Assembly (NCBI RefSeq): GCF_045287255.1
Contig: NZ_CP137142.1
Span: forward strand, 1,612,001-1,676,000
Direction of reading: 5' to 3'
Source: Henriciella sp045287255
Lineage (GTDB): Bacteria > Pseudomonadota > Alphaproteobacteria > Caulobacterales > Hyphomonadaceae
DNA length: 64,000 nt
Of the stretch, positions 24,997-33,536 are shown piece after piece; the first letter of the stretch is position 1, and every line of letters starts with the position of its first letter. The translations under genes and the position numbers were made by a program. The notes beneath the pieces are model-generated. The model had not been told where the DNA came from. It ran no database searches and saw only the letters and a list, made by a program, of their open reading frames with translations.

Positions 24997-26020
24997 AACC
25001 ATCTCGTTTTAGCAGCTCAGCCAGCTCAGAATTGATCCGCGCAACCAATCCCGGGCCAGCATAGACCAGAGCGGAGTAAAGCTGGACCGCGCTCGCCCCG
25101 GCCCGGATCTTGACATAGGCGTCTGCGCCACTGGCAATACCACCAACCCCAATCAGATCAAACTGGCCATTCAAGGCTTTGGCAAAGGCTTTGAGAACCT
25201 CTGTTGACGGCACCATCAGCGGCGCCCCGGACAGCCCACCAGCCTCACCGCGATGGTGCGATTGCAGCGCTTCAGGGCGCGCAATGGTCGTGTTCGAGAC
25301 GATCAAACCAGAGAGCCAGCTCCCCTCATTCATGACCGTCTCAGCAATCTCTCCAATGCCTTCGGCATCAAGGTCTGGTGCCACTTTCAGAAAGACAGGT
25401 TTATACCCACCCGCCTGTTGGTGCGCCTCACCTGTCCGGTTCAACAGAGCGCGCAATGCCTCCCGCCCCTGAAGGCCGCGCAGGCCCGGCGTGTTCGGGC
25501 TGGAGATATTGATCGTGATATAGTCGGCCAGATCGTGGACTTCACTGATCCCGGTTTCATAATCGCCAATGAAGTCATCACTGGTCTTGTTAGCACCGAC
25601 ATTCGCGCCCACCGGAATCGGGACATTCCCGGTTTTCTGCATGCGTCGCGTGAAAGCCAAAAGCCCTTCATTATTGAAGCCCATTCGGTTGATGACAGCA
25701 CGGTCTTCACTCAAGCGAAACAGGCGGGGTTTCGGGTTACCAGCCTGCGGTTTCGGGGTCACCGTTCCGCACTCGACGAAGCCAAAGCCAAACCGGGCCA
25801 TCGGCTCAAAAACTTCGGCATTCTTATCGAAACCAGCCGCCAGCCCGACCGGGTTTGGCAAGGTGAGCTTTGAGTGGGGTAGCGTAACCGACAGATCCCA
25901 TTGTTTTGGGTCTGTATTCGGCAAGCCCAGACCAGATTTCAGTCCCTGAACCGTCGCCTTATGCGCCATCTCAGCGGGCAGCATTTTCACAAATGGCAAG
26001 GCCATATCCGCAAGGCTCAT
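24950..26020 (-). CDS. pyrD: Dihydroorotate dehydrogenase (quinone), class 2
   Basis: This 356-aa flavoenzyme oxidises dihydroorotate to orotate in pyrimidine synthesis, passing electrons to quinone. The N-terminal amphipathic membrane-association region (MSLADMALPFVKMLPAEMAH) marks class 2. FMN/substrate motifs include NPVGLAAGFDKNAEV, ITINISSPNTPGLRGLQ and IGVGGIASGADAY. The catalytic Ser is expected in the INISSPNT region. The start overlaps the DUF952 stop by 4 bases, so the two are coupled; the 3' end overlaps the MATE gene. Confidence 0.96.
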   Translation of the reverse strand: MSLADMALPFVKMLPAEMAHKATVQGLKSGLGLPNTDPKQWDLSVTLPHSKLTLPNPVGLAAGFDKNAEVFEPMARFGFGFVECGTVTPKPQAGNPKPRLFRLSEDRAVINRMGFNNEGLLAFTRRMQKTGNVPIPVGANVGANKTSDDFIGDYETGISEVHDLADYITINISSPNTPGLRGLQGREALRALLNRTGEAHQQAGGYKPVFLKVAPDLDAEGIGEIAETVMNEGSWLSGLIVSNTTIARPEALQSHHRGEAGGLSGAPLMVPSTEVLKAFAKALNGQFDLIGVGGIASGADAYVKIRAGASAVQLYSALVYAGPGLVARINSELAELLKRDGFNSVAQAVGADVTSH

Positions 26021-26376
26021 GATGCAACCTCCTCGGGCGTAATCGGGTTCCCAGCTTCATCATTGGCAAGCGCCCACTGGCGGACAGCTTTGGCGATAAA
26101 CAAACTGCCATAAAGATGCGGGAACAATTGCCCACCACGGCTTTCTTCCCATCGAACATCCCCGCCTAAGCTGTCCAGATCATATTCCAGAAGCTGCACG
26201 CCGGTCTGCCCGGCATAGTGCAGGCGCAAAGTTTCTGCGACCTGCTCACCCGTAGAGAGATGGACATAACCATCCCCCTCATCCAGCGCAGTTTTGCTAT
26301 ACCCTAGCTCACTGGCCACCTGCCAGTCGCTCGCGCTCAAGATCTTATAGACCAGCGTATTTGATTGCAGTGTCAT
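26017..26376 (-). CDS. DUF952 domain protein
   Basis: This 119-aa protein of the DUF952 family carries YKILSASDWQVA near the N-terminus, DEGDGYVHLSTGEQVAETLRLHYAG in the middle, and FPHLYGSLFIAKA towards the end. The fold is related to ADP-ribosyl-transferring or NAD-binding enzymes, but no activity is established. It is the first gene of a two-gene unit with pyrD (4-base overlap), a pairing common in alphaproteobacteria. Confidence 0.88.
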   Translation of the reverse strand: MTLQSNTLVYKILSASDWQVASELGYSKTALDEGDGYVHLSTGEQVAETLRLHYAGQTGVQLLEYDLDSLGGDVRWEESRGGQLFPHLYGSLFIAKAVRQWALANDEAGNPITPEEVAS

Positions 26377-26457
26377 GAGCGTGGCTTTGATCAGGTTTCG
26401 ATATTCAGCGCAAGCCAGCAGGCCGTCGCTTTAAAGGCCTCAGATAAAGGAAGTGGA

Positions 26458-26533
26458 TGGTGGGCGATAACGGGCTCGAACCGCTGACCCTCTCGGTGTA
26501 AACGAGATGCTCTACCAACTGAGCTAATCGCCC
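26458..26533 (-). tRNA. tRNA-Val (UAC)
   Basis: The 76-nt cloverleaf on the minus strand starts GGGCGATTAGCTCAG and ends ATCGCCCACCA. The anticodon loop TTTACAC gives UAC, the acceptor stem GGGCGAT/ATCGCCC is perfect, the T-arm GGTTCGAGCCC is standard, and CCA is encoded. Confidence 0.97.
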
Positions 26534-26588
26534 ATCCAAGGCGTGCGATATGCGACACGTGGCAACGTTTGGCAAGTGCCATTACCAG

Positions 26589-27092
26589 TTATTCCTGTGG
26601 AGGGCCTGGTGGACGCTCAGGACGCGGGCCACGTTTATGATGTCTTGCCCCTCTACGCCCCATATCTCGCATGATCATTTCGCGTTGCTCAGGGGTTAGG
26701 CGCCCCAGCTGCTGGGCAAGTTCGGCCTGTAATTTAGCGCGTGCCAGCGTTTCAGCCTCTTGTACTGCCTTGAGTGCTGTATCGACCGCTTCAACATCAT
26801 AAGGGTCAGCCACGACTGCACGCCGCAAGTCCTGTCGCGCACGGCGAACAAGGCGTCGCTCAGCCCGCGAGGCTGCAAAAGCCTGGCGCATGGCTTGACG
26901 AATTTCAGCGCGTTCAGGCTCAGGCGCAGCCCGCTCTAAGCCGCGAACCAAGGCCCGCTCAGCACCCACTTGCGGCGAAGTTTGCCCTTGCTTGGACAAT
27001 CCGCCGCCAACCAGCAAACCGATCAGCAAGCCATTCAGGACCAGAGAAATCATCAAAATGATTGGCAAGCGAGGCTTTGCGGAATCACTCAT
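26589..27092 (-). CDS. CpxP/Spy-like periplasmic heavy-metal-sensor family protein
   Basis: This 167-aa protein is membrane-anchored by an N-terminal helix (LPIILMISLVLNGLLIGLLVGG). A long, highly charged helical region rich in Arg, Glu and Ala follows, with LTPEQREMIMRDMG near the end, typical of periplasmic adaptor/chaperones of the Spy/CpxP/CnrX type. The tail is His/Arg/Pro rich (GRRGARHHKRGPRPERPPGPP) and could bind metal. It overlaps the putative anti-sigma gene by 4 bases and is the third gene of an ECF-sigma operon, as in the CnrX/ZneX pattern. Metal sensing is inferred. Confidence 0.78.
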   Translation of the reverse strand: MSDSAKPRLPIILMISLVLNGLLIGLLVGGGLSKQGQTSPQVGAERALVRGLERAAPEPERAEIRQAMRQAFAASRAERRLVRRARQDLRRAVVADPYDVEAVDTALKAVQEAETLARAKLQAELAQQLGRLTPEQREMIMRDMGRRGARHHKRGPRPERPPGPPQE

Positions 27093-27562
27093 CTTGTCTG
27101 CTCTCCTGTACCCAACCAGCCTTCAAAACTGTCCTCAACAGCCAACGTATAGTTGCCATCATCTGCTTCAAGATAGGCATCAAAACCGATATCACTGGCA
27201 TAACTATACCCGGCAACCAGACCAACACCCAAGCTCGCCAAGGCGGCGCCTGCGGGTAACCGTATATGACCAGGAAGCAAACGCTGTAACCAATTTAGCC
27301 GTGTGCCTCTTACAGAAGCCGTCGTCGGCGCTGCAACGAGTATACGCTCAGCCAAGTTCGATGATGGTTCCGGTAGAGCTTCCAAATCAAGTAAACGGTC
27401 GAGTGCGCGCGCTTCTACCAAAGCCACCTCAAACTGGTCCGGCTCTTCACGCAAAAGAGCCTCTGCCGCTTCACGCTCGTCTTCCGGCCAGCCGCCCGGC
27501 TCTGCCCCATAAGCCGAGATGAGCTCGATCACCCGTTCGATTGTGATAGCGGCCTTGGCCAT
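27089..27562 (-). CDS. Putative membrane anti-sigma factor
   Basis: This 157-aa protein follows the ECF sigma gene by 4 bases. It has a helical cytoplasmic N-terminal domain (ISAYGAEPGGWPEDEREAAEALL) and one transmembrane helix (LPAGAALASLGVGLVAGYSYA, about residues 100-120), then a short periplasmic tail. Position and architecture fit an anti-sigma factor, though no zinc-binding HxxxCxxC motif is seen, so it would be a non-ZAS type. It overlaps the CpxP/Spy-like gene. Confidence 0.75.
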   Translation of the reverse strand: MAKAAITIERVIELISAYGAEPGGWPEDEREAAEALLREEPDQFEVALVEARALDRLLDLEALPEPSSNLAERILVAAPTTASVRGTRLNWLQRLLPGHIRLPAGAALASLGVGLVAGYSYASDIGFDAYLEADDGNYTLAVEDSFEGWLGTGEQTR

Positions 27563-27566
27563 TGCT

Positions 27567-28112
27567 CTAGTCCTTACTCTCTTGTTCCATCAAAGCGGCA
27601 CGAAGTGTCCGTCGAGCCCGCCCCAGAAGGCTTTCAAGGGCATGAACTGTGATATCCATGACCTCTGCAGCTTGTTTGTTGCCTAACCCTTCTAGCGCCG
27701 AAAGGGTCAGGGCTTCTTTTTGTCGCTCCGGCAAGGCTGCGATATGTGCCTCAATACCCATAATCGCTTGGGCCGAAGCGAGCCGTTCATCCGGCCTCAG
27801 GGCCATATCGACACGCTCTGGTGGCGTATCCATAAGAATGGGCCGTTTCTTGCGAAGGCGGTCCCGACATAGGTTCAGAGCGACAGTACAGGCCCATGTC
27901 GAGAATTTTGCCTTGGGTTGCCAATCTGGCAGGATTTTCCATGCGCGCAGGAAGGTCTCCTGTGTGACATCCTCGGCTTCGGCCTGATCACCAAGCATCC
28001 GATAGGCAACGCGAAAAATCATATCCATATGCCGATTGACCAGCGCAGCTTGTGCACCCCGGTCACCCGCAGCCGCTTTGGTAATCTGATCAAGGTCGCT
28101 GATGCTGGCCAC
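27567..28112 (-). CDS. ECF-type RNA polymerase sigma factor
   Basis: This 181-aa sigma-70-family protein has only regions 2 and 4. Region 2 has FRVAYRMLGDQAEAEDVTQE and TWACTVALNLCRDRLRK; region 4 has LPERQKEALTLSALEGLGNK then QAAEVMDITVHALESLLGRA. This is the classical extracytoplasmic-function layout. It heads a compact operon with a membrane anti-sigma candidate and a CpxP/Spy-like periplasmic protein, which suggests a response to envelope or metal stress. A conspicuous stem-loop lies directly upstream. Confidence 0.93.
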   Translation of the reverse strand: MASISDLDQITKAAAGDRGAQAALVNRHMDMIFRVAYRMLGDQAEAEDVTQETFLRAWKILPDWQPKAKFSTWACTVALNLCRDRLRKKRPILMDTPPERVDMALRPDERLASAQAIMGIEAHIAALPERQKEALTLSALEGLGNKQAAEVMDITVHALESLLGRARRTLRAALMEQESKD

Positions 28113-28134
28113 CAGTTCTGTTTAAAGGATTCAT

Positions 28135-28176
28135 GGGCTGTGGCGAGAGGAGGGGGAGAAACAACCGCCACAGCCC
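28135..28176 (-). ncRNA. 11-bp stem-loop with a pyrimidine anti-SD-like loop
   Basis: On the minus strand GGGCTGTGGCG pairs perfectly with CGCCACAGCCC around a 20-base loop containing CTCCCCCTCCTCT, complementary to ribosome-binding sites. It lies between the EF-hand gene and the ECF sigma gene. No T-run follows, so it may be a 3'-UTR-derived RNA, a processing element or an imperfect terminator. Whether it is an independent RNA is uncertain. Confidence 0.4.
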
Positions 28177-28195
28177 GTTTACGCAAGGCGACTTA

Positions 28196-28672
28196 CTATT
28201 TGTCGCCCCAGCGTTTCATGCGGCGCTCTTTTCTCTTGGCTTTGGCTGCTTCGCGCTCTTCAGCGGAAATCATTCCATCGCCATTCGTATCTACGCGCTC
28301 AAACCGGCGTGCCATGCGCTCATCATCTGCAGCAGCGTGCTCCTCAGCACTGACATAGCCATCACCATTCGCATCGAGACGGGCAAAGCGGCGCTCACGG
28401 CGCTGGGCTTCACGTTTGGCTTTCTCGGCTAGGGCATGCGCTTCAAATTCCTCAAAAGAAACAAGGCCATCACCACTTGTGTCGGCTGCGGCGAAGCGGT
28501 TTGCCTTGTGCGCTTCGAGTTCGGTTTTGCTGATGTTTCCATCGCCGTTGGTATCAACCTCTTCCAGAGCTGGCATCCGCATGCCGGGGCCACGAAGCTG
28601 GGCAGAGGCTGTAAAAGCAATTGCACCGATGAGGGAGGCTGCACAAACTGTTGTTATAATTGTTTTTTTCAT
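28196..28672 (-). CDS. Exported EF-hand calcium-binding protein
   Basis: This 158-aa protein starts at MKKTIITTVCAASLIGAIAF with a signal peptide (cleavage near ASA-Q). The mature part carries four EF-hand loops: DTNGDGNISKTE, DTSGDGLVSFEE, DANGDGYVSAEE and DTNGDGMISAEE, each with the expected Asp/Asn/Gly/Glu ligands. The spacers are rich in Ala, Arg and Glu. It is predicted to bind Ca2+ in the periplasm. It lies upstream of the ECF-sigma operon and may be transcribed towards it. The start is set 33 bases inside the longest frame to match the signal peptide. Confidence 0.88.
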   Translation of the reverse strand: MKKTIITTVCAASLIGAIAFTASAQLRGPGMRMPALEEVDTNGDGNISKTELEAHKANRFAAADTSGDGLVSFEEFEAHALAEKAKREAQRRERRFARLDANGDGYVSAEEHAAADDERMARRFERVDTNGDGMISAEEREAAKAKRKERRMKRWGDK

Positions 28673-28713
28673 TTGATCAGGTCCTTTCCATTCAAACCTG
28701 ATCATAAAACGGC

Positions 28714-31455
28714 TTAGCGCGTGGATTCCGGCGCTGGAACGCCTACTTTTTTGCAGAAAAGTACAGAAACTGTCTCTAAGTGGCCCTCAAGCCTCTGTTT
28801 TAGAAGAGAAAAGTTTTCACACCCCGTTGCACGACATAAACGGTCTTTGAGGCCCTCTGAAAGGGTTTCAGCCTCCAGCTTGGCCCCAACAGCAACGCGC
28901 TGCACCTGCTGCAAAGCGCTCAAAAAACCATGAGCCTGACGGAGACATAGGGCATCTGCGGAGGTCATCGCGGGGGTATCAGAGAGGGTTTTAAGGGCGC
29001 TGGAAAGAGACAAAGGGAGACCAATCTCGACGCCACTGGTCAAAAGCGCATGCTGGATGATGAACTCAATATCGACCAGTCCCCCTGCCCGCATTTTCAG
29101 ATCCCAGTCCCCTTCCGGTGGCTTTTCCCGGTAGAGACGATTGCGCATGTCGAGGATATCCGTGGTGCGGGCCTCTGCTTCACCTCCGAGAACAACGTGT
29201 CGGGCGGCATCAGCTTCGACCTGCTGGCCCAAAGCGGTATCGCCGGCAACGGCCCGCAAACGGGTCAGCGCCATATGTTCCCAAGTCCAGGCGCTTTCAC
29301 CATGGTAGCGATTGAAGGAGGTCAGCGAGGTCGCAACAGGACCGGCCCGTCCGGATGGGCGCAGGCGCATATCGACCTCATATAAGGCCCCCTCCCCGGT
29401 CTCTGCCGACAGCGCCGTGATCAGGCGCTGAGTAAACCGGGTAAACCAAGTCTGGGCTTCATCAGGCTCTGATGCATCATAAATGACGAGCAAATCGAGG
29501 TCTGAGCCAGCGGTCATTTCCTGCCCGCCAAACTTGCCAAGCCCAGCGACGATCCATTTCCCCGGCGCTGGGCCATAGCGGCGGATCGTTTCGCGTTCCG
29601 CCGCACCCGCCATCAGCCGAACCGTCATATCGGCAAGATCACTATATTCAGAAGCTGCATCCCGCGCCGCCAGTTTGCCGTGGAGCAGGCGATGCCCAAT
29701 GATGAAAGCCCGCTCACCGTGCCAACGCCTGACCAGCTCCATCGCAGTTTCAAAGTCGGTCTCATCGGTCAGGACAGGCGCCTCTTTGCGATCACTGACC
29801 GAGAGCAATGCCTCAAGCAGGCCGGGTCGACGCGACAACTCTCCGCCAATACGCGGTGCCAGGGCCAGCGTCGTGACGAGGTCCTCCATCAGATCAGGCT
29901 GCGCCACAAGCATGGAGAGCGTTTGAACCCCGGAGCGCAACCCCTCAAAGAACCGGGAGAAACGGCGAAACGCTTCGTCAGCACCGCCCGTCCGCCCCAT
30001 TGCCGCCAGCAGGTCTGGCAATAACGCCGTCAGCAACTCACGTCCTCTGGTCGTACGCGTTGCGGGCGTGTGCCCTCGGTGCCAATTGCGGACCGTTTCG
30101 ATAATGTGTGAGGCGTTGGAGAAACCAAGCCCCGTAATCGTCTCTACCGTACCAGGATCATCATCGACGCCCGTGAAAACGAGATTACCCTCTACGGCAG
30201 CTTGTCGCTTGCGCGCCTCATCCGCGAACAGCGCATTATAATGGCGATGCACGAGACGGCGGGTTTCCAAAATGGCCGCGTCAAACGCTGCCAGCTCACT
30301 ATAGCCGCATAGCGCCGCAACCGCAGCGCGGCGATTATCAAAACTGGGCAGGCTGTGGGTTTGCTGATCATCCAGCATCTGAATGCGATGCTCAACATTG
30401 CGCAGAGTGTCATAGGCGACCGCGAGATCATCTGCGACGGCTTTTTCCACCACACCCAGCGCGACAAGCGCTTCCAGTCCTTGCAAAGTACCGCGCACCC
30501 GCAAACTGGGGTTTCGCCCTCCCAGAATAACTTGCTGGGTTTGGACAAAGAACTCGATCTCACGAATCCCGCCAGGGCCAAGTTTAAGGTCCGCTGATGG
30601 ATCGGCCAGCTCCCGCTCCCCAGCCTTGGCATTGATCATCGACTTGATCGCCTGCACATCGGCCAACGCCCAGTAATCAAGATGGCGCCGCCAGACAAAT
30701 GGCTCGAGTGTCTTCAGAAATGCGTTGCCCAAGGCCATGTCACCAGCCGAAGGGCGGCCTTTGATCCAGACCATACGCTCCCAGTTCTGGCCTACGCTTT
30801 CATAATAGAGCTCTGCTCGCCGTGTCGAAACGGCCAGAGGGGTCGAACTTGGGTCCGGGCGCAAACGTAAATCGGTCCGAAAAACATAGCCTTCAGGTGT
30901 GCGCTCAGAGAGGATACGCATGGCTTCGCGTACAGCGCGGCTTGCGGCCTCAGCTGCATCGCGATCACCGCCGTCAAAAGCCTCGCCGTCATAGAAGGCG
31001 GCCATGTCGATATCGCTGGAATAATTGAGCTCAAACGCCCCCATTTTGCCGAGGGCAAACAGGGTAAGGCCGTCAGGGCCACACCCTGACTTTTGCAGGG
31101 CATGTGACAACGCAGCCTCGCAGCAGCGGTCAGCAAAGCGACTGAGCCATTCAGTCACTTCGCCCTGACTCAGCTCCCCAGAGAGATCGCTTAGAGCCAA
31201 AGCCAGATGGAGGCGCGCTTTATCCTCCCGAAGCGTGCGCATCAAGGTTGGTGTATCCCCAGCGATCAGGTCCGGCTGCGGGGCCTGCAGACAGGTTTGC
31301 AGCAGGCCCGTTAGATACGGTTGTGTAATGTCTGATTCTGTAAGCGTTTCCCGGTCAAGCAAACGGGTGAGATAAGGCGCGTGGATTTTAATTGCCTCAA
31401 CGGTCTGCGCCAGACTGCCTATCGGCTTCACCCATGCCCCCTGCCCGCTCATCAT
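28714..31455 (-). CDS. glnE: Bifunctional glutamine synthetase adenylyltransferase/deadenylylase
   Basis: This 913-aa enzyme adds or removes AMP on glutamine synthetase in response to PII and glutamine, controlling nitrogen assimilation. It has two nucleotidyltransferase domains: the N-terminal deadenylylase with YSSDIDMAAFYDG (about residue 140) and the C-terminal adenylylase with GSDLDLLVIYD (about residue 650). Each is followed by helical GlnD-type regions. The start overlaps the histidine kinase stop by 4 bases (ATGA type). Placement after a kinase-regulator pair and degP matches the rhizobial order. Confidence 0.96.
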   Translation of the reverse strand: MMSGQGAWVKPIGSLAQTVEAIKIHAPYLTRLLDRETLTESDITQPYLTGLLQTCLQAPQPDLIAGDTPTLMRTLREDKARLHLALALSDLSGELSQGEVTEWLSRFADRCCEAALSHALQKSGCGPDGLTLFALGKMGAFELNYSSDIDMAAFYDGEAFDGGDRDAAEAASRAVREAMRILSERTPEGYVFRTDLRLRPDPSSTPLAVSTRRAELYYESVGQNWERMVWIKGRPSAGDMALGNAFLKTLEPFVWRRHLDYWALADVQAIKSMINAKAGERELADPSADLKLGPGGIREIEFFVQTQQVILGGRNPSLRVRGTLQGLEALVALGVVEKAVADDLAVAYDTLRNVEHRIQMLDDQQTHSLPSFDNRRAAVAALCGYSELAAFDAAILETRRLVHRHYNALFADEARKRQAAVEGNLVFTGVDDDPGTVETITGLGFSNASHIIETVRNWHRGHTPATRTTRGRELLTALLPDLLAAMGRTGGADEAFRRFSRFFEGLRSGVQTLSMLVAQPDLMEDLVTTLALAPRIGGELSRRPGLLEALLSVSDRKEAPVLTDETDFETAMELVRRWHGERAFIIGHRLLHGKLAARDAASEYSDLADMTVRLMAGAAERETIRRYGPAPGKWIVAGLGKFGGQEMTAGSDLDLLVIYDASEPDEAQTWFTRFTQRLITALSAETGEGALYEVDMRLRPSGRAGPVATSLTSFNRYHGESAWTWEHMALTRLRAVAGDTALGQQVEADAARHVVLGGEAEARTTDILDMRNRLYREKPPEGDWDLKMRAGGLVDIEFIIQHALLTSGVEIGLPLSLSSALKTLSDTPAMTSADALCLRQAHGFLSALQQVQRVAVGAKLEAETLSEGLKDRLCRATGCENFSLLKQRLEGHLETVSVLFCKKVGVPAPESTR

Positions 31456-32852
31456 GCCGCCTTCAAGCGCAAGGTGGCTTTCAGACCTGGCGGCGTTTCA
31501 TCCGGATAGGCTGCTTCCAGTTCGAGCGCGCCACCATGCAAGCCAGCGACCGCATCAACCAGTGCCAGTCCAAGGCCAGAGCCTGTTTGGGTGCGCGCCT
31601 CATCTAGCCGTACGAACCGATCCTTGACCCGCTCACGATCGGCTTCAGGAATACCCGGCCCACTATCGCTGACCATGATGGCAATACCTGTCTTATCGCC
31701 CGTAACATTGACGCTGATATCTCCGCCTGAGGGCGTATACTTGATGGCATTGTCGATCAGGTTGGAAACGGCTTGCGCCAGCAGCGCCCGGTCAGCTTTA
31801 GCGGTCAGGTCTGGCGCGATCTGTGCCTCAAAAGACAAGCCCGCATCTTCGCACGCTGGCTCAAACAGATCAGCGATCTCGGTTGTAAGCTCGCTGACAT
31901 CCAGGGGTGTAAGATATTCCTCTCCCGTGGACCGCACGCGTGAGAGGTTCAGGATGGCGTTAAAAGTGGCCAGCACCTGATCAACCTGCTCAACCGTTTC
32001 GCCAAGGGTATCGCGCGCCGTCATCTCATCCATCGGCCCACGCAGGCTGTCCTCCAGCCGATTACGCAATCGAGAGAGCGGCGACCGTAAGTCATGCGCA
32101 ATGGCATCCCCGGCATGGCGGGTTGCCGCCATCAGGTTCTCAATCTTGGCCAACATCGCGTTGACCATATCGGCGAGGCGATCAAACTCGTCATCTGTGC
32201 CAATAACTGGAACGCGTTGGGAAAGATCCCCCGCCATCACAGCGCTGGCGGTTCTGGACAGGGCTTCAGCACGGCGCGCGGCATAGCGCGAAGAGACAAA
32301 GCCCCCAAGCAACGCCAACAGAATGCCGACAGGGCCAGCAATAAAGATTGCCTGCGTGATCTTGTTTACCACCGCGAGACGGTCACTCATCTCAATCCCA
32401 ACAAGCAGGACACTCCGATTAGAAAGGCGGACGATCCGGCCTTCAATCTGAATGATCGAGCTCTCGCCACTTGGGCGTCGGCCTTCAATCTCAAAAGTGA
32501 CCGCGTCGACCGCGCCCGGCAGCGTTGGTGCCGGAACAGGCATGGCCGACATATCCCCAACAATCTTGACGCCATCCCCGGTTTCGAACTGGTAGGTGAA
32601 ATTGCGAACACGAACGATAGAGCGTTCCCGCACGGCCATTTCAAGCCGCGCTTGCCCGCCTGTATTGTAAGCCACAGCCAGGGAACGAAGTTCAGCCTCA
32701 AGCTGTGACTTCGCCTCGGTCCGCAGGCCACCAACCGTCGATTGGTAAACATAAGCCATCAACGCGGCCGAAAAGACCGCGAAGACCAAGGCATAGATTA
32801 GCGCGAGCCGGAAGCTCGTTGTGCGCAGAAATGCAAAGGGACCAGGCTTCAT
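31452..32852 (-). CDS. Sensor histidine kinase, degP/glnE-linked
   Basis: This 466-aa inner-membrane kinase has an N-terminal transmembrane helix (LALIYALVFAVFSAALMAY), a periplasmic sensor of about 130 residues, a second helix near residues 170-190 (IFIAGPVGILLALLGGFVSS), HAMP, and the dimerisation/phosphoacceptor motif AHDLRSPLSRLRNRLED. An HATPase domain follows (NLIDNAIKYTPSGG, DSGPGIPE, GSGLGLALV). It overlaps both its response regulator upstream and glnE downstream by 4 bases. The signal sensed is unknown; adjacency to degP suggests envelope stress. Confidence 0.95.
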   Translation of the reverse strand: MKPGPFAFLRTTSFRLALIYALVFAVFSAALMAYVYQSTVGGLRTEAKSQLEAELRSLAVAYNTGGQARLEMAVRERSIVRVRNFTYQFETGDGVKIVGDMSAMPVPAPTLPGAVDAVTFEIEGRRPSGESSIIQIEGRIVRLSNRSVLLVGIEMSDRLAVVNKITQAIFIAGPVGILLALLGGFVSSRYAARRAEALSRTASAVMAGDLSQRVPVIGTDDEFDRLADMVNAMLAKIENLMAATRHAGDAIAHDLRSPLSRLRNRLEDSLRGPMDEMTARDTLGETVEQVDQVLATFNAILNLSRVRSTGEEYLTPLDVSELTTEIADLFEPACEDAGLSFEAQIAPDLTAKADRALLAQAVSNLIDNAIKYTPSGGDISVNVTGDKTGIAIMVSDSGPGIPEADRERVKDRFVRLDEARTQTGSGLGLALVDAVAGLHGGALELEAAYPDETPPGLKATLRLKAA

Positions 32853-33523
32853 GCCTGCAGGCAGTAACCCGCCCCACGCACAGTCTGCAACAACTGACTG
32901 TCGAATTCTTTATCAATCTTGGCGCGCAAGCGTGAGATATGAACATCAATCACATTGGTCTGAGGGTCAAAGTGATAGTTCCAAACGCCTTCGAGCAACA
33001 TGGTCCGAGTTACGGTCTGTCCAGCATGACGCATCAGATATTCGAGCAGTTTGAACTCACGTGGCTGTAGATCGATCTTGGTCTCACCACGCATGACTTT
33101 GCGTGACAGGAGATCCATTTCCAGATCACCGACTTTCAGCTTGGTTACCGGTGGCTCACCTGTATTCTGGCGGCGCCCAAGGGCCTCAACCCTGGCAATC
33201 AGCTCTTCTGGAGCGAAGGGCTTGGCGAGATAGTCATCAGCACCGGCCTTCAACCCCTCAACGCGATTGTCCACGTCAGAGAGTGCTGAGAGGAACAAAG
33301 CTGGCGTGGTTCCGCCACCATTGCGATATTCTTCAACCAGTTGCAGGCCAGGCTTTTCCGGGAGCATCCGGTCTACGACCAGAGCATCGAACTCGCTCTC
33401 GCGGGCGCGAACCAAGCCGCCCTCGCCGTCTTCAGCGGTCTCAACATCGTGCCCGGCATCGCCGAGCACTTTCTTGATGAAGCCCGCTTGTTCGCGGTCA
33501 TCTTCTATAACCAGGACACGCAT
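32849..33523 (-). CDS. OmpR-family response regulator, degP/glnE-linked
   Basis: This 224-aa regulator has a receiver domain (MRVLVIEDDREQAGFIKK; phospho-Asp in DALVVDRMLPEKPG; Lys in DDYLAKPF) and an OmpR-type winged helix (KIDLQPREFKLLEYLMRH, then RTMLLEGVWNYHFDPQTNVIDVHISRLR). The start at 33523 (MRVLVIEDD) is preferred over an ATG 30 bases upstream. It is coupled to its kinase by a 4-base overlap. The gene follows degP by 13 bases on the same strand, so degP, regulator, kinase and glnE probably form one unit. Confidence 0.95.
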   Translation of the reverse strand: MRVLVIEDDREQAGFIKKVLGDAGHDVETAEDGEGGLVRARESEFDALVVDRMLPEKPGLQLVEEYRNGGGTTPALFLSALSDVDNRVEGLKAGADDYLAKPFAPEELIARVEALGRRQNTGEPPVTKLKVGDLEMDLLSRKVMRGETKIDLQPREFKLLEYLMRHAGQTVTRTMLLEGVWNYHFDPQTNVIDVHISRLRAKIDKEFDSQLLQTVRGAGYCLQA

Positions 33524-33536
33524 TGGCCGCTCCGTT

